From NCBI RefSeq assembly GCF_000507145.1, contig NZ_AYTO01000041.1, positions 310,001 through 374,000 of the forward strand: a DNA stretch of 64,000 nt. Reading direction: 5' to 3'. Every line of letters starts with the position of its first letter. Positions within the stretch are counted from its first letter, which is position 1. Below, one piece after another: positions 44,425 through 53,968 of the stretch. This stretch comes from Bacillus tequilensis KCTC 13622. Its GTDB lineage: Bacteria > Bacillota > Bacilli > Bacillales > Bacillaceae. A program made the translations under genes and the position numbers. The notes under the pieces were generated by a model. The model saw nothing but the letters and a program-made list of their open reading frames with translations, was not told the DNA's origin and searched no databases.

Positions 44425-45334
44425 ATTTTTCTGCTTCATACATTTGCAGATTGGCATAAACCGTTTCTAATATTGGTGCCGCAAGAGATAAACGCTTTGC
44501 TTTTTCAAGCAAAAAGCCGTGCAGGTGGTCTCCTTCCGTCGTTTGTCTGTTTTCCATATCACGAAGCATAGAGGACTTCATATGATAAGACATGCTTGTC
44601 ATCGTACGGAAGCTCTCTTCCTCTAGATGCGGATCGACTGGGACGCCTTCTTTTCGCAAAATAGCGCCAATTTCTCCGATAAGAGTTTGGGCCGTGTGAC
44701 GTCCGCCTTCTGTTGCGAGAATCGGGCCAAGCGGTCGTTGAAATAACGTGGTGATCCCCGCTTGCGCTGCAATAAACAGATACTTTTTCCAAATGTCCTT
44801 CTCTATATGCCCGCTGATAATGACTTCCGCCTTCACGCCTGAAAACGCCTCTTCAAGTGCTGTTATTCGTTCCGTACGTCCGCCATCCCATTCTCCGAAT
44901 ACAAAACGATGCGATGCGCTTGTATGATGAATGTCTCCCTTGTTGTCTAATGCACTTTCTATAAAGCACAAACCGCCGAGCACCTGTTCTTTTGAAAATA
45001 CACTAAACAGCTGCTCATAATGGCGATACCCGTTTAAGAAAGGGATAATGACAGATTCATGATCAATAAACGGTTTGACATCGTCTATCACCTGCCCAAG
45101 TGAATAAGCTTTAGAAGCGATGATAACGACATCAAACCGCCCTGTTTCTCCGGCAGTGATTAATGCGGGCTGAAAAGATACATCGCCCTTTTCGCTATGG
45201 ATGACAAGCCCGCTTTCTTTTAACTGCTCAGCTCTTTTTTTGCGCACGAGAAATGTCACATCATTTCCTGTCTCTGCAAGCCGTCCGCCAATATACCCGC
45301 CTACTCCTCCTGCTCCGACTACTAAAAATTTCAT
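44423..45334 (-). CDS. ykpB: YkpB, ketopantoate reductase-like protein
   Basis: 303 residues of the ApbA/PanE family: an N-terminal NADP fold (VVGAGGVGGYIGGRL) and a C-terminal helical domain with the KYLFIAAQAGITTLF block around the family's catalytic Lys. The physiological substrate is not proven; B. subtilis has another reductase route (IlvC/PanE-like). ATG 45334 follows AAAGGAG. Confidence 0.9.
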   Translation of the reverse strand: MKFLVVGAGGVGGYIGGRLAETGNDVTFLVRKKRAEQLKESGLVIHSEKGDVSFQPALITAGETGRFDVVIIASKAYSLGQVIDDVKPFIDHESVIIPFLNGYRHYEQLFSVFSKEQVLGGLCFIESALDNKGDIHHTSASHRFVFGEWDGGRTERITALEEAFSGVKAEVIISGHIEKDIWKKYLFIAAQAGITTLFQRPLGPILATEGGRHTAQTLIGEIGAILRKEGVPVDPHLEEESFRTMTSMSYHMKSSMLRDMENRQTTEGDHLHGFLLEKAKRLSLAAPILETVYANLQMYEAEK

Positions 45335-45364
45335 ACCGTGTTCTCCTTTCATACCTATGTATCA

Positions 45365-45394
45365 AAAAAAGCAGAGAAATCTCTCTGCTTTTTT
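45365..45394 (-). terminator. Terminator after ykpA
   Basis: AAAAAAGCAGAGA and TCTCTGCTTTTTT around AATC; separates ykpA from ykpB. Confidence 0.85.
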
Positions 45395-45395
45395 A

Positions 45396-47015
45396 TTACG
45401 CGTATAGTTCAGTCAATTTTTTCTGCACATCAGCATTTTCAAGGAACTCATCGTAGCTCATTTGCTTATCGACGATGCCGTTAGGTGTAATTTCTATAAT
45501 TCTGTTGGCAATGGTCTGTACAAACTGATGGTCATGGGATGTGAACAGCATAGCGCCTTTAAAGCTGATTAAGCCGTTATTAAGTGCTGTAATGGATTCT
45601 AAGTCTAAATGGTTGGTCGGTTCATCCAAAATTAAAATATTGGCGCCGGAAAGCATTGCTTTCGACAGCATACAGCGAACCTTTTCTCCCCCGGAAAGTA
45701 CATTCGCTTTTTTATGGACTTCTTCTCCGGAGAACAGCATCCGTCCTAAGAAGCCGCGTAAGAAGCTTTCACTTTGGTCATGAGGAGAGTATTGGCGAAG
45801 CCAGTCTACAAGATTCAGATCACTGCCTTCGAAATATTCACTGTTGTCTTTTGGAAAAAACGCTTGAGATGTTGTGACGCCCCATTTAAACGTTCCGCTG
45901 TCGGCTTCCATTTCTCCGGAAATGATTTTAAACAGCGTCGTAACAGCAAGTTCGTTGCGGCCAGTAAAAGCAATTTTATCTTCTCTATTCATAATAAAGC
46001 TGACATTGTCAAGCACCTTTACGCCATCAATTGTTTTCGATAAGCCTTCCACTCGAAGCACATCATTTCCGATTTCCCGTTCCGGCGTAAAGTTAACGTA
46101 AGGATAGCGGCGGGAAGACGGTTTAATATCATCCAGCGAAATTTTATCGAGAAGTTTCTTTCTAGATGTAGCCTGCTTAGATTTAGACGCATTGGCGCTG
46201 AACCTTGCAACAAACTCTTGAAGCTGTTTGATTTGCTCTTCTTTTTTCTTGTTGGCTTCTTGAGAAAGCTTTAACGCCAGCTGACTTGATTCGTACCAGA
46301 AATCATAGTTTCCGACATAGATTTGGATTTTGTTAAAATCAAGATCAGCAATGTGTGTACAGACTTTATTTAAGAAGTGACGGTCATGGGATACGACAAT
46401 AACAGTGTTTTCGAAGTTAATCAGAAACTCTTCCAGCCACTGAATCGCCTGAAGGTCCAAGTGGTTCGTCGGCTCATCAAGCAGCAGTACATCCGGCTTG
46501 CCGAATAACGCCTGTGCCAATAGCACTTTTACTTTCTCTGAACCGCCAAGGTCTTCCATTTTCTTCGTATGAAGATCTTCTGAAATACCAAGCCCTTTCA
46601 AAAGGATTGCAGCTTCACTTTCCGCTTCCCAACCGTTCAGCTCTGCAAATTCACCTTCGAGCTCAGCAGCACGAATGCCATCCTCATCAGAGAAATCAGG
46701 CTTCATGTAAATGGCGTCTTTCTCCTGCATGACTTCATACAGGCGTTTGTGGCCCATCATTACCACTTTTAGCACTTCATACTCTTCGTACTCAAAATGG
46801 TTCTGCTTTAAGATAGCAAGACGCTCGCCAGGACTCATATGAACGTCGCCTGTTTGAGGCTCGATTTCACCTGACAGCACTTTCAGAAATGTTGATTTAC
46901 CGGCACCATTTGCACCAATTAACCCATAACAGTTGCCTGGGGTAAATTTAATATTGACATCTTCAAATAACTTACGATCCGCAAACCGCAAGCTTACATT
47001 ATTTACAGCAATCAT
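45396..47015 (-). CDS. ykpA: YkpA, ABC-F family ATPase
   Basis: 539-residue soluble tandem ATPase without membrane helices, the ABC-F type that acts on ribosomes (YbiT-like subgroup). Domain 1: Walker A GANGAGKS at 34-41, signature degenerate (LGGSE at 156-160), Walker B LLLDEPTNHLD. Linker 245-300 is Lys-rich. Domain 2: the Walker A position reads GRNELAVTT (352-360), lacking the Lys; signature LSGGE and Walker B LILDEPTNHLD are intact. ATG follows GGAGGA. Confidence 0.92.
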   Translation of the reverse strand: MIAVNNVSLRFADRKLFEDVNIKFTPGNCYGLIGANGAGKSTFLKVLSGEIEPQTGDVHMSPGERLAILKQNHFEYEEYEVLKVVMMGHKRLYEVMQEKDAIYMKPDFSDEDGIRAAELEGEFAELNGWEAESEAAILLKGLGISEDLHTKKMEDLGGSEKVKVLLAQALFGKPDVLLLDEPTNHLDLQAIQWLEEFLINFENTVIVVSHDRHFLNKVCTHIADLDFNKIQIYVGNYDFWYESSQLALKLSQEANKKKEEQIKQLQEFVARFSANASKSKQATSRKKLLDKISLDDIKPSSRRYPYVNFTPEREIGNDVLRVEGLSKTIDGVKVLDNVSFIMNREDKIAFTGRNELAVTTLFKIISGEMEADSGTFKWGVTTSQAFFPKDNSEYFEGSDLNLVDWLRQYSPHDQSESFLRGFLGRMLFSGEEVHKKANVLSGGEKVRCMLSKAMLSGANILILDEPTNHLDLESITALNNGLISFKGAMLFTSHDHQFVQTIANRIIEITPNGIVDKQMSYDEFLENADVQKKLTELYA

Positions 47016-47194
47016 TTATTATCCTCCATCATGTCTATCATCAATAAAAGTATACCATGAATACAGGGCAAGAGAAATGATTCCCTGATAAAACGGAGAG
47101 AAACCACTTATACACTAGAACCGGCAGCTATGTTACAATGGAAGAGAGAGGATGCATCCGGCTGGGAAATTACACACTCTCATGGAGGAACACG

Positions 47195-47464
47195 TTGAGG
47201 CTTTTCACACTTACTGAATATTGCTTATTGATCTTTTTTACAGGCTTTTACCTCGCCGTAACAGGCTTTACCGCCAAGGATATCGGCTTGTATATTGGCA
47301 TAGCCCTTATTTACATATTTTCGCACATTTTTTCTAAACGGATTTTCGAAAAGCGCGGAAAAGAAAACAAACAGGTTCACCTTTTCTTCAGTGTGCTGGC
47401 CATTATCGGTTCAGTGTTCATCACGGTGTTATGCATAGCACTGGTCGCGTCTTTTTCAAAATAA
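47195..47464 (+). CDS. ykoA: YkoA, small membrane protein
   Basis: 89 residues with three predicted membrane helices and a basic loop (FSKRIFEKRGKENKQ). The start is TTG 47195, six bases after GGAGG; the longer frame from 47138 lacks one. Function unknown. It converges on sipT. Confidence 0.82.
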   Translation: MRLFTLTEYCLLIFFTGFYLAVTGFTAKDIGLYIGIALIYIFSHIFSKRIFEKRGKENKQVHLFFSVLAIIGSVFITVLCIALVASFSK

Positions 47465-47506
47465 AAACGCCTGCTGCACCAAAGGCCAGCAAGGCGTTTT
47501 TATTTT
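47463..47506. terminator. Bidirectional terminator between ykoA and sipT
   Basis: AAAAACGCC-TGCTG pairs with CAGCA-GGCGTTTTT, one bulged base, 10-base loop. Confidence 0.82.
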
Positions 47507-48081
47507 GTTCGACGCATTTCGTTAAATGGGAAAAAGACAAACTTCGATGTGCCGACAATCCGGTTTTCCGCAATCAGCCCCAGACCGTTTCGGCTGTCCA
47601 TAGAATTTAAACGGTTATCTCCCATGACAAAATATTTGCCTTTCGGAACCTTAACCGGTCCAAAATCGCCTGTCAGACTGACACCCAGCTTTTCCGCTTC
47701 CTTTTTGTTTTTAGACAAGTAAGGCTCGGCTACTTTTTTTCCGTTTATATAAAGCGTGTCATCCTTCATTTGAACGGTTTCTCCAGGCTTTCCGATCAAT
47801 CTTTTTACATAATGGATTTTCGACGTCTCACCGTTGATAATCACAATATCTCCGCGCTTAATCTCGCCGATATAGTTGACGGTTTTATTCACAAACAGCC
47901 TTTCTCCGTCATGTAATGTGGGATACATAGATGACCCTTCAACTAAATAAGGTTCAAACAAAAAGTGACGGATCAAGAGAGCCAGCAGAACAGCGATGAC
48001 AATCGCTTTTCCCCATTCCAAGTACGTGTTGGTTTTTTTCTTCGCCTTTTTTTCAGTATTCGCGTTTTTTTCCTCGGTCAA
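47500..48081 (-). CDS. sipT: Type I signal peptidase SipT
   Basis: 193 residues: a short basic cytoplasmic start, one membrane helix (about 24-42), and the extracytoplasmic Ser-Lys protease domain. The catalytic residues are S51 in SMYPT and K93 in YVKRLIG; GDNRLNSMDSR is the conserved box E. It releases secreted proteins such as NprE. TTG start at 48081 after AGGAGG. Confidence 0.96.
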   Translation of the reverse strand: MTEEKNANTEKKAKKKTNTYLEWGKAIVIAVLLALLIRHFLFEPYLVEGSSMYPTLHDGERLFVNKTVNYIGEIKRGDIVIINGETSKIHYVKRLIGKPGETVQMKDDTLYINGKKVAEPYLSKNKKEAEKLGVSLTGDFGPVKVPKGKYFVMGDNRLNSMDSRNGLGLIAENRIVGTSKFVFFPFNEMRRTK

Positions 48082-48188
48082 AGTGTTTCCTCCTAGACGA
48101 TTGCTATGTCAGTTGTTTCTCTTCTTTTACTTTATCATAAAAGATAATAAAATACATAACTTAACCGCGCTCCCCCAGCACAATAAAG

Positions 48189-48221
48189 AAAAAGCGTCCT
48201 TTCGAATCAAGGACGCTTTTT
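48189..48221 (-). terminator. Terminator of fruRKA
   Basis: AAAAAGCGTCCTT and AAGGACGCTTTTT around a 7-base loop. Confidence 0.88.
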
Positions 48222-48223
48222 TC

Positions 48224-50128
48224 TTATTTCTCTGTAACAGGTTTTTTTACGATACCGAGGATAATTGCCATCACGACAGCACCGATCACGATACTTAATA
48301 GGTAAAGCAGCGGATGGTTTGTGATGAAGGCTACGAACACTCCTCCGTGAGGTGCCGGAAGCGTTACACGGAAGAATTCAGTCAATCCGCCGGCAACCGC
48401 TGCACCAACGACAGCAGCTGGAATGACGCGAAGCGGATCTGCCGCAGCAAACGGGATCGCTCCCTCTGTTACGAAAGCAGCACCCATGAAGTAGCATGTA
48501 ATACCAGCTTCACGGTCACGCTGAGTGAATTTGTTTCGGAAAAATGTTGTTGCAAGTGCGATACCAAGCGGAGGAACCATACCGCCGGCCATGATAGCCG
48601 CATGAGGTGCATAGTTTCCTGCATCGATCATTGCGATACCGAACGTAAAGGCTGCTTTATTCAGCGGACCTCCCATATCGATCGCCATCATACCGCCTAA
48701 GATAATACCCATTAATACAAGGTTTCCAGTACCTAGGCTTTCAAGCCAATCTGTTAAGAAATTCATAAATGCTGCTACAGGTGTATTGATGACAAATTGC
48801 ATTAATACGCCAGTGATAAAAATACCGAACAGCGGGTAAATCAGAACAGGTTTTAATCCATCAAGTGACTGAGGGATAAACGTAAATACCTTTTTCAGTA
48901 AAACCACGACATAACCGGCAAGGAATCCGGCAATTAATCCGCCTAAGAAACCAGCATTTGCTTGAGTTGCCATAAATCCGCCGACCATACCAGGTGCAAA
49001 ACCAGGACGGTCTGCAATACTCATCGCGATGAATCCGGCAAGCACAGCCACAATTAATCCTAATGCGTTGTCACCGCCGATAAACTTAAGGGCTGCAGCG
49101 AACGCGTTGTAAGTAGGATCTTTCGGATCAGCAGAATGTATTCCCCAGAAAAATGAAATCGCAACGAGGATACCGCCGCCGACTACAAACGGCAGCATGT
49201 TGCTGACACCGCTCATCAAATGCTTATAAAATGCATTTCCGATGCCGCTTCCAGACTTGCCTCTCTCTTCATCTTCATCGCTTGAAGCTGAAGAACCGCC
49301 GCTGCCTTGATAAATCGGGGCATCTTGGTTCATCGCTTTTTCGATTAGCTCTTGCGGGCGTCTGATCCCTGCAGTAACAGGTACTTGAAGCACGCGCTTG
49401 CCTTTAAAGCGTTCCATTTCAACCTGCTTGTCCGCTGCAACAATGATGGCAGGTGCATCTTCGATTTCTTGGGCAGTCAGCTTATGCTTGATGCCGCTTG
49501 AGCCATTTGTTTCAACCTTAATGTCCACACCAAGCTCTTTCGCTTTTTCTTTAAGCGCATCTGCGGCCATGAATGTGTGTGCAATACCTGTCGGACACGC
49601 AGTAACCGCTAGGATTTTTCCTTTTCCAGCAGGAGCTGGTGCCGCTTCTTCTTCCTCTTCCTCGTCTTCATCATCTTTATCATGCTGATTAATAATGTCA
49701 ATGATGGCATCTTCTGACTCAGCTTCAAGCAGCTGCTTGCGGATTTCTTCACGCATTAACAGTGTTGAAAGTCTTGACAATGCTTCAAGGTGAGTGTTGT
49801 TTGCGCCTTCAGTCGCTGCAATCATGAATACCAAGTGAGCCGGCTGGCCGTCTAGTGATTCATAATCGACACCGTCTTTTGAGCGTCCGAACGCGATCGC
49901 CGGGTTGATAACGCTTGCTGTTTTGGCATGCGGAATAGCGATTCCTTCACCAATACCCGTTGAGCTTTGGCTCTCACGATTTAAAATGGCTTCTTTGTAG
50001 GCTTGTCGGTCATTTAACTTACCAGCCTTATCAAGAACTGTGACCATTTCGTCAATAACATTTTCTTTTTCTTTGCTCTCAATATTAAGCTTTATCGTAT
50101 GCTTCGTTAAAAGCTCAGTTATTTTCAC
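48224..50128 (-). CDS. fruA: Fructose-specific PTS transporter EIIABC
   Basis: 634 residues: EIIA (phospho-His H67 in IPHAK), an acidic linker (about 150-161, nearly all Asp/Glu), EIIB (phospho-Cys C178 in TACPTGIAHT), a second flexible Ser/Gly-rich linker, and the membrane EIIC with about ten helices. It imports fructose as fructose-1-phosphate for FruK. GTG start at 50128 after GAGGGGG, 14 bp after fruK. Confidence 0.97.
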   Translation of the reverse strand: MKITELLTKHTIKLNIESKEKENVIDEMVTVLDKAGKLNDRQAYKEAILNRESQSSTGIGEGIAIPHAKTASVINPAIAFGRSKDGVDYESLDGQPAHLVFMIAATEGANNTHLEALSRLSTLLMREEIRKQLLEAESEDAIIDIINQHDKDDEDEEEEEEAAPAPAGKGKILAVTACPTGIAHTFMAADALKEKAKELGVDIKVETNGSSGIKHKLTAQEIEDAPAIIVAADKQVEMERFKGKRVLQVPVTAGIRRPQELIEKAMNQDAPIYQGSGGSSASSDEDEERGKSGSGIGNAFYKHLMSGVSNMLPFVVGGGILVAISFFWGIHSADPKDPTYNAFAAALKFIGGDNALGLIVAVLAGFIAMSIADRPGFAPGMVGGFMATQANAGFLGGLIAGFLAGYVVVLLKKVFTFIPQSLDGLKPVLIYPLFGIFITGVLMQFVINTPVAAFMNFLTDWLESLGTGNLVLMGIILGGMMAIDMGGPLNKAAFTFGIAMIDAGNYAPHAAIMAGGMVPPLGIALATTFFRNKFTQRDREAGITCYFMGAAFVTEGAIPFAAADPLRVIPAAVVGAAVAGGLTEFFRVTLPAPHGGVFVAFITNHPLLYLLSIVIGAVVMAIILGIVKKPVTEK

Positions 50129-50142
50129 TTTTGTTTCCCCCT

Positions 50143-51054
50143 CTATAGACGTGTGACCTTAACTTCGGGAAGAAGCTGCTGGACAAATTCTTCTGTTCCA
50201 AGTTCTTCAGAGAAAGCCGTAGCGCTTCCTGATGTAACTCCTAAGCGGAATGCATCTTCAAGCGGCAGCTGTTTAGAAATGCCGGCAAGGAAACCTGCCA
50301 CAACAGAATCTCCTGCTCCGACTGAGTTTACCAATTTACCCTTTGGCACATTCGCAAAATAAACAGCTTCCTTCGTAAACAAAAGCGCCCCGTCTCCGGC
50401 CATGGATACGATTACATGTTCAGCACCTTGTTCTACAAGCTTTTTCCCATAAGGGACTGCTTCTTCAACAGATGAAATTGTCGTGCCGAACATTTCTCCA
50501 AGCTCATGATGGTTTGGCTTCATCAAAAACGGTTTCATTTCTGTCGCTTTCAAAAGCGCCTCTCCTGAGATATCCAGAACTACCCGTGCGTTCTGCTGTT
50601 TGCAGGCTTCTGCGATTTTTTCATAAGTATCGTGAGGCAGTGAAGATGGAATGCTTCCTGCAAGGACTACGATATCTCCCTCTTGCAAAGATTGGAACTG
50701 TTCTAAAAAGGCTTTGAAATCTTCATCCGAAATTGTCGGTCCCTGCCCGTTAATTTCAGTTTCATCACCAGTTTTCAGTTTTACATTGATACGAGTATCT
50801 TCTTTCACTTCAGAAAATGCTGTTTCCAGATTTTCTTCCTGCAAAAATGTTTTGATATATTCTCCGGTAAATCCGCCGACGAATCCGAGTGCTTTAGACG
50901 ATACATGGTGTCTTTTGAGCAGTCTCGATACGTTGATGCCTTTGCCTCCTGGATACTTTGTATCGTAAGAAGAACGGTTCAGGCCTCCTACAGTAAAATC
51001 TTCAACGTGAACAATATAATCGACAGATGGATTAAGTGTTACAGTATAGATCAT
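50143..51054 (-). CDS. fruK: 1-phosphofructokinase FruK
   Basis: 303-residue PfkB-family kinase making fructose-1,6-bisphosphate from fructose-1-phosphate. PfkB signatures: YPGGKGINVSRLL near the N-terminus and VNSVGAGDSVVAGFLAG with the catalytic Asp near the C-terminus. The ATG overlaps the fruR stop in ATGA. Confidence 0.96.
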   Translation of the reverse strand: MIYTVTLNPSVDYIVHVEDFTVGGLNRSSYDTKYPGGKGINVSRLLKRHHVSSKALGFVGGFTGEYIKTFLQEENLETAFSEVKEDTRINVKLKTGDETEINGQGPTISDEDFKAFLEQFQSLQEGDIVVLAGSIPSSLPHDTYEKIAEACKQQNARVVLDISGEALLKATEMKPFLMKPNHHELGEMFGTTISSVEEAVPYGKKLVEQGAEHVIVSMAGDGALLFTKEAVYFANVPKGKLVNSVGAGDSVVAGFLAGISKQLPLEDAFRLGVTSGSATAFSEELGTEEFVQQLLPEVKVTRL

Positions 51055-51806
51055 GGTTTCACTACCTTTACGACAGTTTTTTCTTGGTAATTATCGAATG
51101 TAAGCTCTTCAGCGTCAGTCGTAATGATTGTTGCGTCGCCTATTCCGGCGAATGCCGAAAATGAAATTTCCCCGAATTTCGAAGAGTCTGCTAAGACATA
51201 AGCATGTTTTGCCTGTTTGACAGCTTTCTGTTTTAAAAGGGCCTCATCAGGGTCCGGCGTTGTGAAGCCAGCCTCTGTATGGACACCGTTTGTCCCCAGA
51301 AAACTCTTATCGAATCTGTACTGATCCATGGCAATCAGTGAAGCGCCTCCAATAACCGCACCCGTTCTGTGCTTTACGTATCCTCCAAGAAGATAAAAAG
51401 AAATTTCTTTCCTTATTAATGCTTCGACATGCATCACCCCGTTTGTGACAACGACGATATCTTTGCTTTTATCCATAAAATCAATCATGTGCAAAGTTGT
51501 CGTGCCTGCATCAAGGTAAATGCAATCCCCTTCTTCTAAAAGTGAAACCGCTTTTTCAGCAATTTTCAATTTATCGTGAAGGTTTTTGGATGATTTTTCA
51601 AGCATATCGGGTTCAAGTCTGATATCGGAAAGCTTGGCCGCTCCCCCATGAACACGCTTTAAAAAACCGCGTTCTTCAAGTGTCGATAAATCTCTTCTAA
51701 TTGTAGATTCAGAAGCATTTGTCAGATTTATGAGCTCTTGAATTTTTACCACATCAAACTTTTCTATTTGATCAATAATCAATTGATGCCGTTCAGGAGT
51801 TAGCAT
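51051..51806 (-). CDS. fruR: FruR, DeoR-family repressor of the fructose operon
   Basis: 251 residues: an N-terminal winged HTH (NASESTIRRDLSTLEERGFL) and a DeoR C-terminal sugar-phosphate sensor domain (YLDAGTTTLHM, GAVIGGAS). Expected inducer: fructose-1-phosphate. First gene of fruRKA; ATG follows GGGAGGTG. Confidence 0.94.
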   Translation of the reverse strand: MLTPERHQLIIDQIEKFDVVKIQELINLTNASESTIRRDLSTLEERGFLKRVHGGAAKLSDIRLEPDMLEKSSKNLHDKLKIAEKAVSLLEEGDCIYLDAGTTTLHMIDFMDKSKDIVVVTNGVMHVEALIRKEISFYLLGGYVKHRTGAVIGGASLIAMDQYRFDKSFLGTNGVHTEAGFTTPDPDEALLKQKAVKQAKHAYVLADSSKFGEISFSAFAGIGDATIITTDAEELTFDNYQEKTVVKVVKP

Positions 51807-51819
51807 GCTTCACCTCCCA

Positions 51820-51835
51820 ATGAAAACGTATTCAT
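51820..51835. promoter_or_regulatory. Catabolite responsive element (cre) in the fruR leader
   Basis: ATGAAAACGTATTCAT fits the consensus WTGNAANCGNWNNCWW at all positions; it lies between the promoter and the fruR ribosome binding site. Confidence 0.7.
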
Positions 51836-51850
51836 TTTGAGTACAATTTC

Positions 51851-51879
51851 ATTGTAAACGCTATTTTCAAATTAGGCAA
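51851..51879 (-). promoter_or_regulatory. fruRKA promoter overlapped by a second cre-like site
   Basis: Minus-strand TTGCCT, a 17-base spacer, TACAAT. TTGTAAACGCTATTTT (plus strand, 51852-51867) is a one-mismatch cre over the -10. The rest of 51880-52057 shows no gene. Confidence 0.6.
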
Positions 51880-52057
51880 CTAAAATCATTCAAATTCATT
51901 CAATAACTATCAAAATCTTTCACGTTTATCCATATTAACGTATGTCTATAGGGTTTGTAAACTGTAAATTCGACAAAAACAAGGACAATTGTACGACAAT
52001 TTCTTCTTATTTTAATGAAAAGAATCTTTTATATTCATAGTAGAAATCATCAACCAT

Positions 52058-52085
52058 AAAAAAACCTCGTGCAGGTTGCACGAGG
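52058..52085 (-). terminator. Terminator of yknWXYZ
   Basis: CCTCGTGC and GCACGAGG around five bases, T7 on the minus strand; abuts the yknZ stop. Confidence 0.88.
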
Positions 52086-53279
52086 CTACTCATAACGCAG
52101 CGCTTCAATCGGATTCAGCTTTGCGGCTTTATTTGCAGGAAGCATGCCGAAAATAACGCCAATGAGCATACTGAACAGCACACCCCCGCATACAACATGC
52201 CAGGATATAAGTGACGGCCAGCCTGCAATGGCAGAAACTAGTGCGGCTCCTCCGTATCCGATCCCAATTCCAATCAGTCCGCCAATCAGCGTCAATACGA
52301 CTGATTCAATTAAAAACTGAGTCAGAATCTGCCCTCTCGTTGCACCGAGTGATTTACGGATTCCGATTTCCCGCGTCCGTTCTGTGACTGATACAAGCAT
52401 AATATTCATGACACCGATCCCGCCGACCAAAAGTGAGATGCCAGCAATTGAGCCGATAATCGTCGTCATAATCGCCGTTACTTTGCCAATTCCGGCAGCA
52501 ATCTCTTCCATGTTCATCACTTGATACGAATCCTCTGTACCATGATTATCATTGACCAGCTGCACCGCTTCTTTTCCAGCTGGTTTGATGTCGTCTGTTG
52601 ATTCGACTTGCAATGATACGTTACTGAAATCATTTGTTCCAAAAGAGGATTTCATCATATTAAATGGCACGTACATTTCACTTAAGCCGAAAGAAAGCAA
52701 GCCTGTTTCTTTTTTCAGCACGCCGATAATTTCAACAGGCTGGCCGTTGACCCAGACTACTTCACCGAGAGGGGAGGTTTTATCAAACAGCTTCTCTGCC
52801 ATCTTTTGAGAGATGACTCCGGCTCTTTTCCCCGCGAGAAAATCATTGTCGGTAAAGGTTCTGCCGCTTTCGATTTCTAAAGAATTGACATTCATGTAGC
52901 CATCGTTTATTCCGTTAATTGTAACATCGGTTTCTTCCTCATGATAACGCGCTGTCATACTTTTAGAAGTAGAGGCAACAACTTGTTTGATACCCTCTAT
53001 CTCTTTTAAACTTTTAATATCGTTTTCCGTAAAAGTAGATCCTGCTAAGGCGTTCGGATTGTTTGCAAGCTCCTCGTCGCTCGGCATATAGTACAGCTCA
53101 ACAGTGTTTCCCGGGCCGCTAATCGACTGCTTCAGCATTTGCTCGCCGCCCTGCCCTACCGCAACGACGACAATGACAGAGCCAACACCAATGATAATGC
53201 CGAGCATCGTTAAGATCGAACGCATTTTGTGGGCAAGGACCGAACTTAGAGCCATTCTGATGTTCTCTAACAGACTCAT
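52086..53279 (-). CDS. yknZ: YknZ, MacB-like permease
   Basis: 397 residues with the MacB/FtsX topology: one N-terminal helix (SILTMLGIIIGVGSVIVVVA), a large extracytoplasmic domain (about 45-270), and three C-terminal helices. It works with YknX and YknY in resistance to the SdpC toxin (published). Its ATG overlaps the yknY stop in ATGA. Confidence 0.94.
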   Translation of the reverse strand: MSLLENIRMALSSVLAHKMRSILTMLGIIIGVGSVIVVVAVGQGGEQMLKQSISGPGNTVELYYMPSDEELANNPNALAGSTFTENDIKSLKEIEGIKQVVASTSKSMTARYHEEETDVTINGINDGYMNVNSLEIESGRTFTDNDFLAGKRAGVISQKMAEKLFDKTSPLGEVVWVNGQPVEIIGVLKKETGLLSFGLSEMYVPFNMMKSSFGTNDFSNVSLQVESTDDIKPAGKEAVQLVNDNHGTEDSYQVMNMEEIAAGIGKVTAIMTTIIGSIAGISLLVGGIGVMNIMLVSVTERTREIGIRKSLGATRGQILTQFLIESVVLTLIGGLIGIGIGYGGAALVSAIAGWPSLISWHVVCGGVLFSMLIGVIFGMLPANKAAKLNPIEALRYE

Positions 53280-53968
53280 TCTCCCACACTCCTTTGTTCG
53301 GAGCTGGCGGAAACAATGTGTCCGTCACGCACCATGACGATCCGATTCGTGCAGTCTGCAACTTCCGGCTCGTGAGTAACAAGAACGATTGTCGTTCCCT
53401 CGGCATTTAATGCTGTAAATTGCTCCATAATCGCCGCGCTGGTTTTTGTATCCAGGGCGCCAGTCGGTTCATCAGCTAAAATCAATTTTGGTTCATTCAC
53501 GATTGCTCTTGCAATCGCCACCCGCTGCTTCTGTCCGCCCGACAGCTCATTGGGCATGTGGAACATTCGGTCGGCTAACCCGACTTTTTCCAGCGCTCTT
53601 TCCGCCCGTTCTTGCCGTTCTTTTTTGCCTATACCGGAATAAATCATCGGAAGCTCGACGTTTTTTTTGGCGTTCAGCCGCGGAAGAAGCTGAAATTGCT
53701 GAAACACAAAACCGATGGACCGGTTACGGACTGCGGCCAATTCTTTATCTTTATATGAAGAAATATCTTCGCCGTCCAGTTTATACGTACCGGAAGTCGG
53801 CCGGTCAAGACAGCCGATGATATTCATGATTGTCGATTTCCCTGATCCTGACGGCCCCATAATTGACACATATTCTCCTTGTTGAATGTCCAGTTGAATG
53901 GAATGGAGAACATCAAACGTTTCTCTGCCGATCTGATAGCTTTTTCGCACATTAGAAAGCTGAATCAT
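53276..53968 (-). CDS. yknY: YknY, ABC ATPase (LolD/MacB type)
   Basis: 230 residues. Walker [10 protein letters not shown], signature [14 protein letters not shown], Walker [14 protein letters not shown]-loop VTHEPE: a complete ATPase. It starts on the base next to the yknX stop and overlaps yknZ. Confidence 0.95.
   Translation of the reverse strand: MIQLSNVRKSYQIGRETFDVLHSIQLDIQQGEYVSIMGPSGSGKSTIMNIIGCLDRPTSGTYKLDGEDISSYKDKELAAVRNRSIGFVFQQFQLLPRLNAKKNVELPMIYSGIGKKERQERAERALEKVGLADRMFHMPNELSGGQKQRVAIARAIVNEPKLILADEPTGALDTKTSAAIMEQFTALNAEGTTIVLVTHEPEVADCTNRIVMVRDGHIVSASSEQRSVGE

Noticed and set aside
48314..48700. 128-codon plus-strand frame opposite fruA
   Set aside because: Shadow of the EIIC domain; composition and lack of signals argue against a gene.
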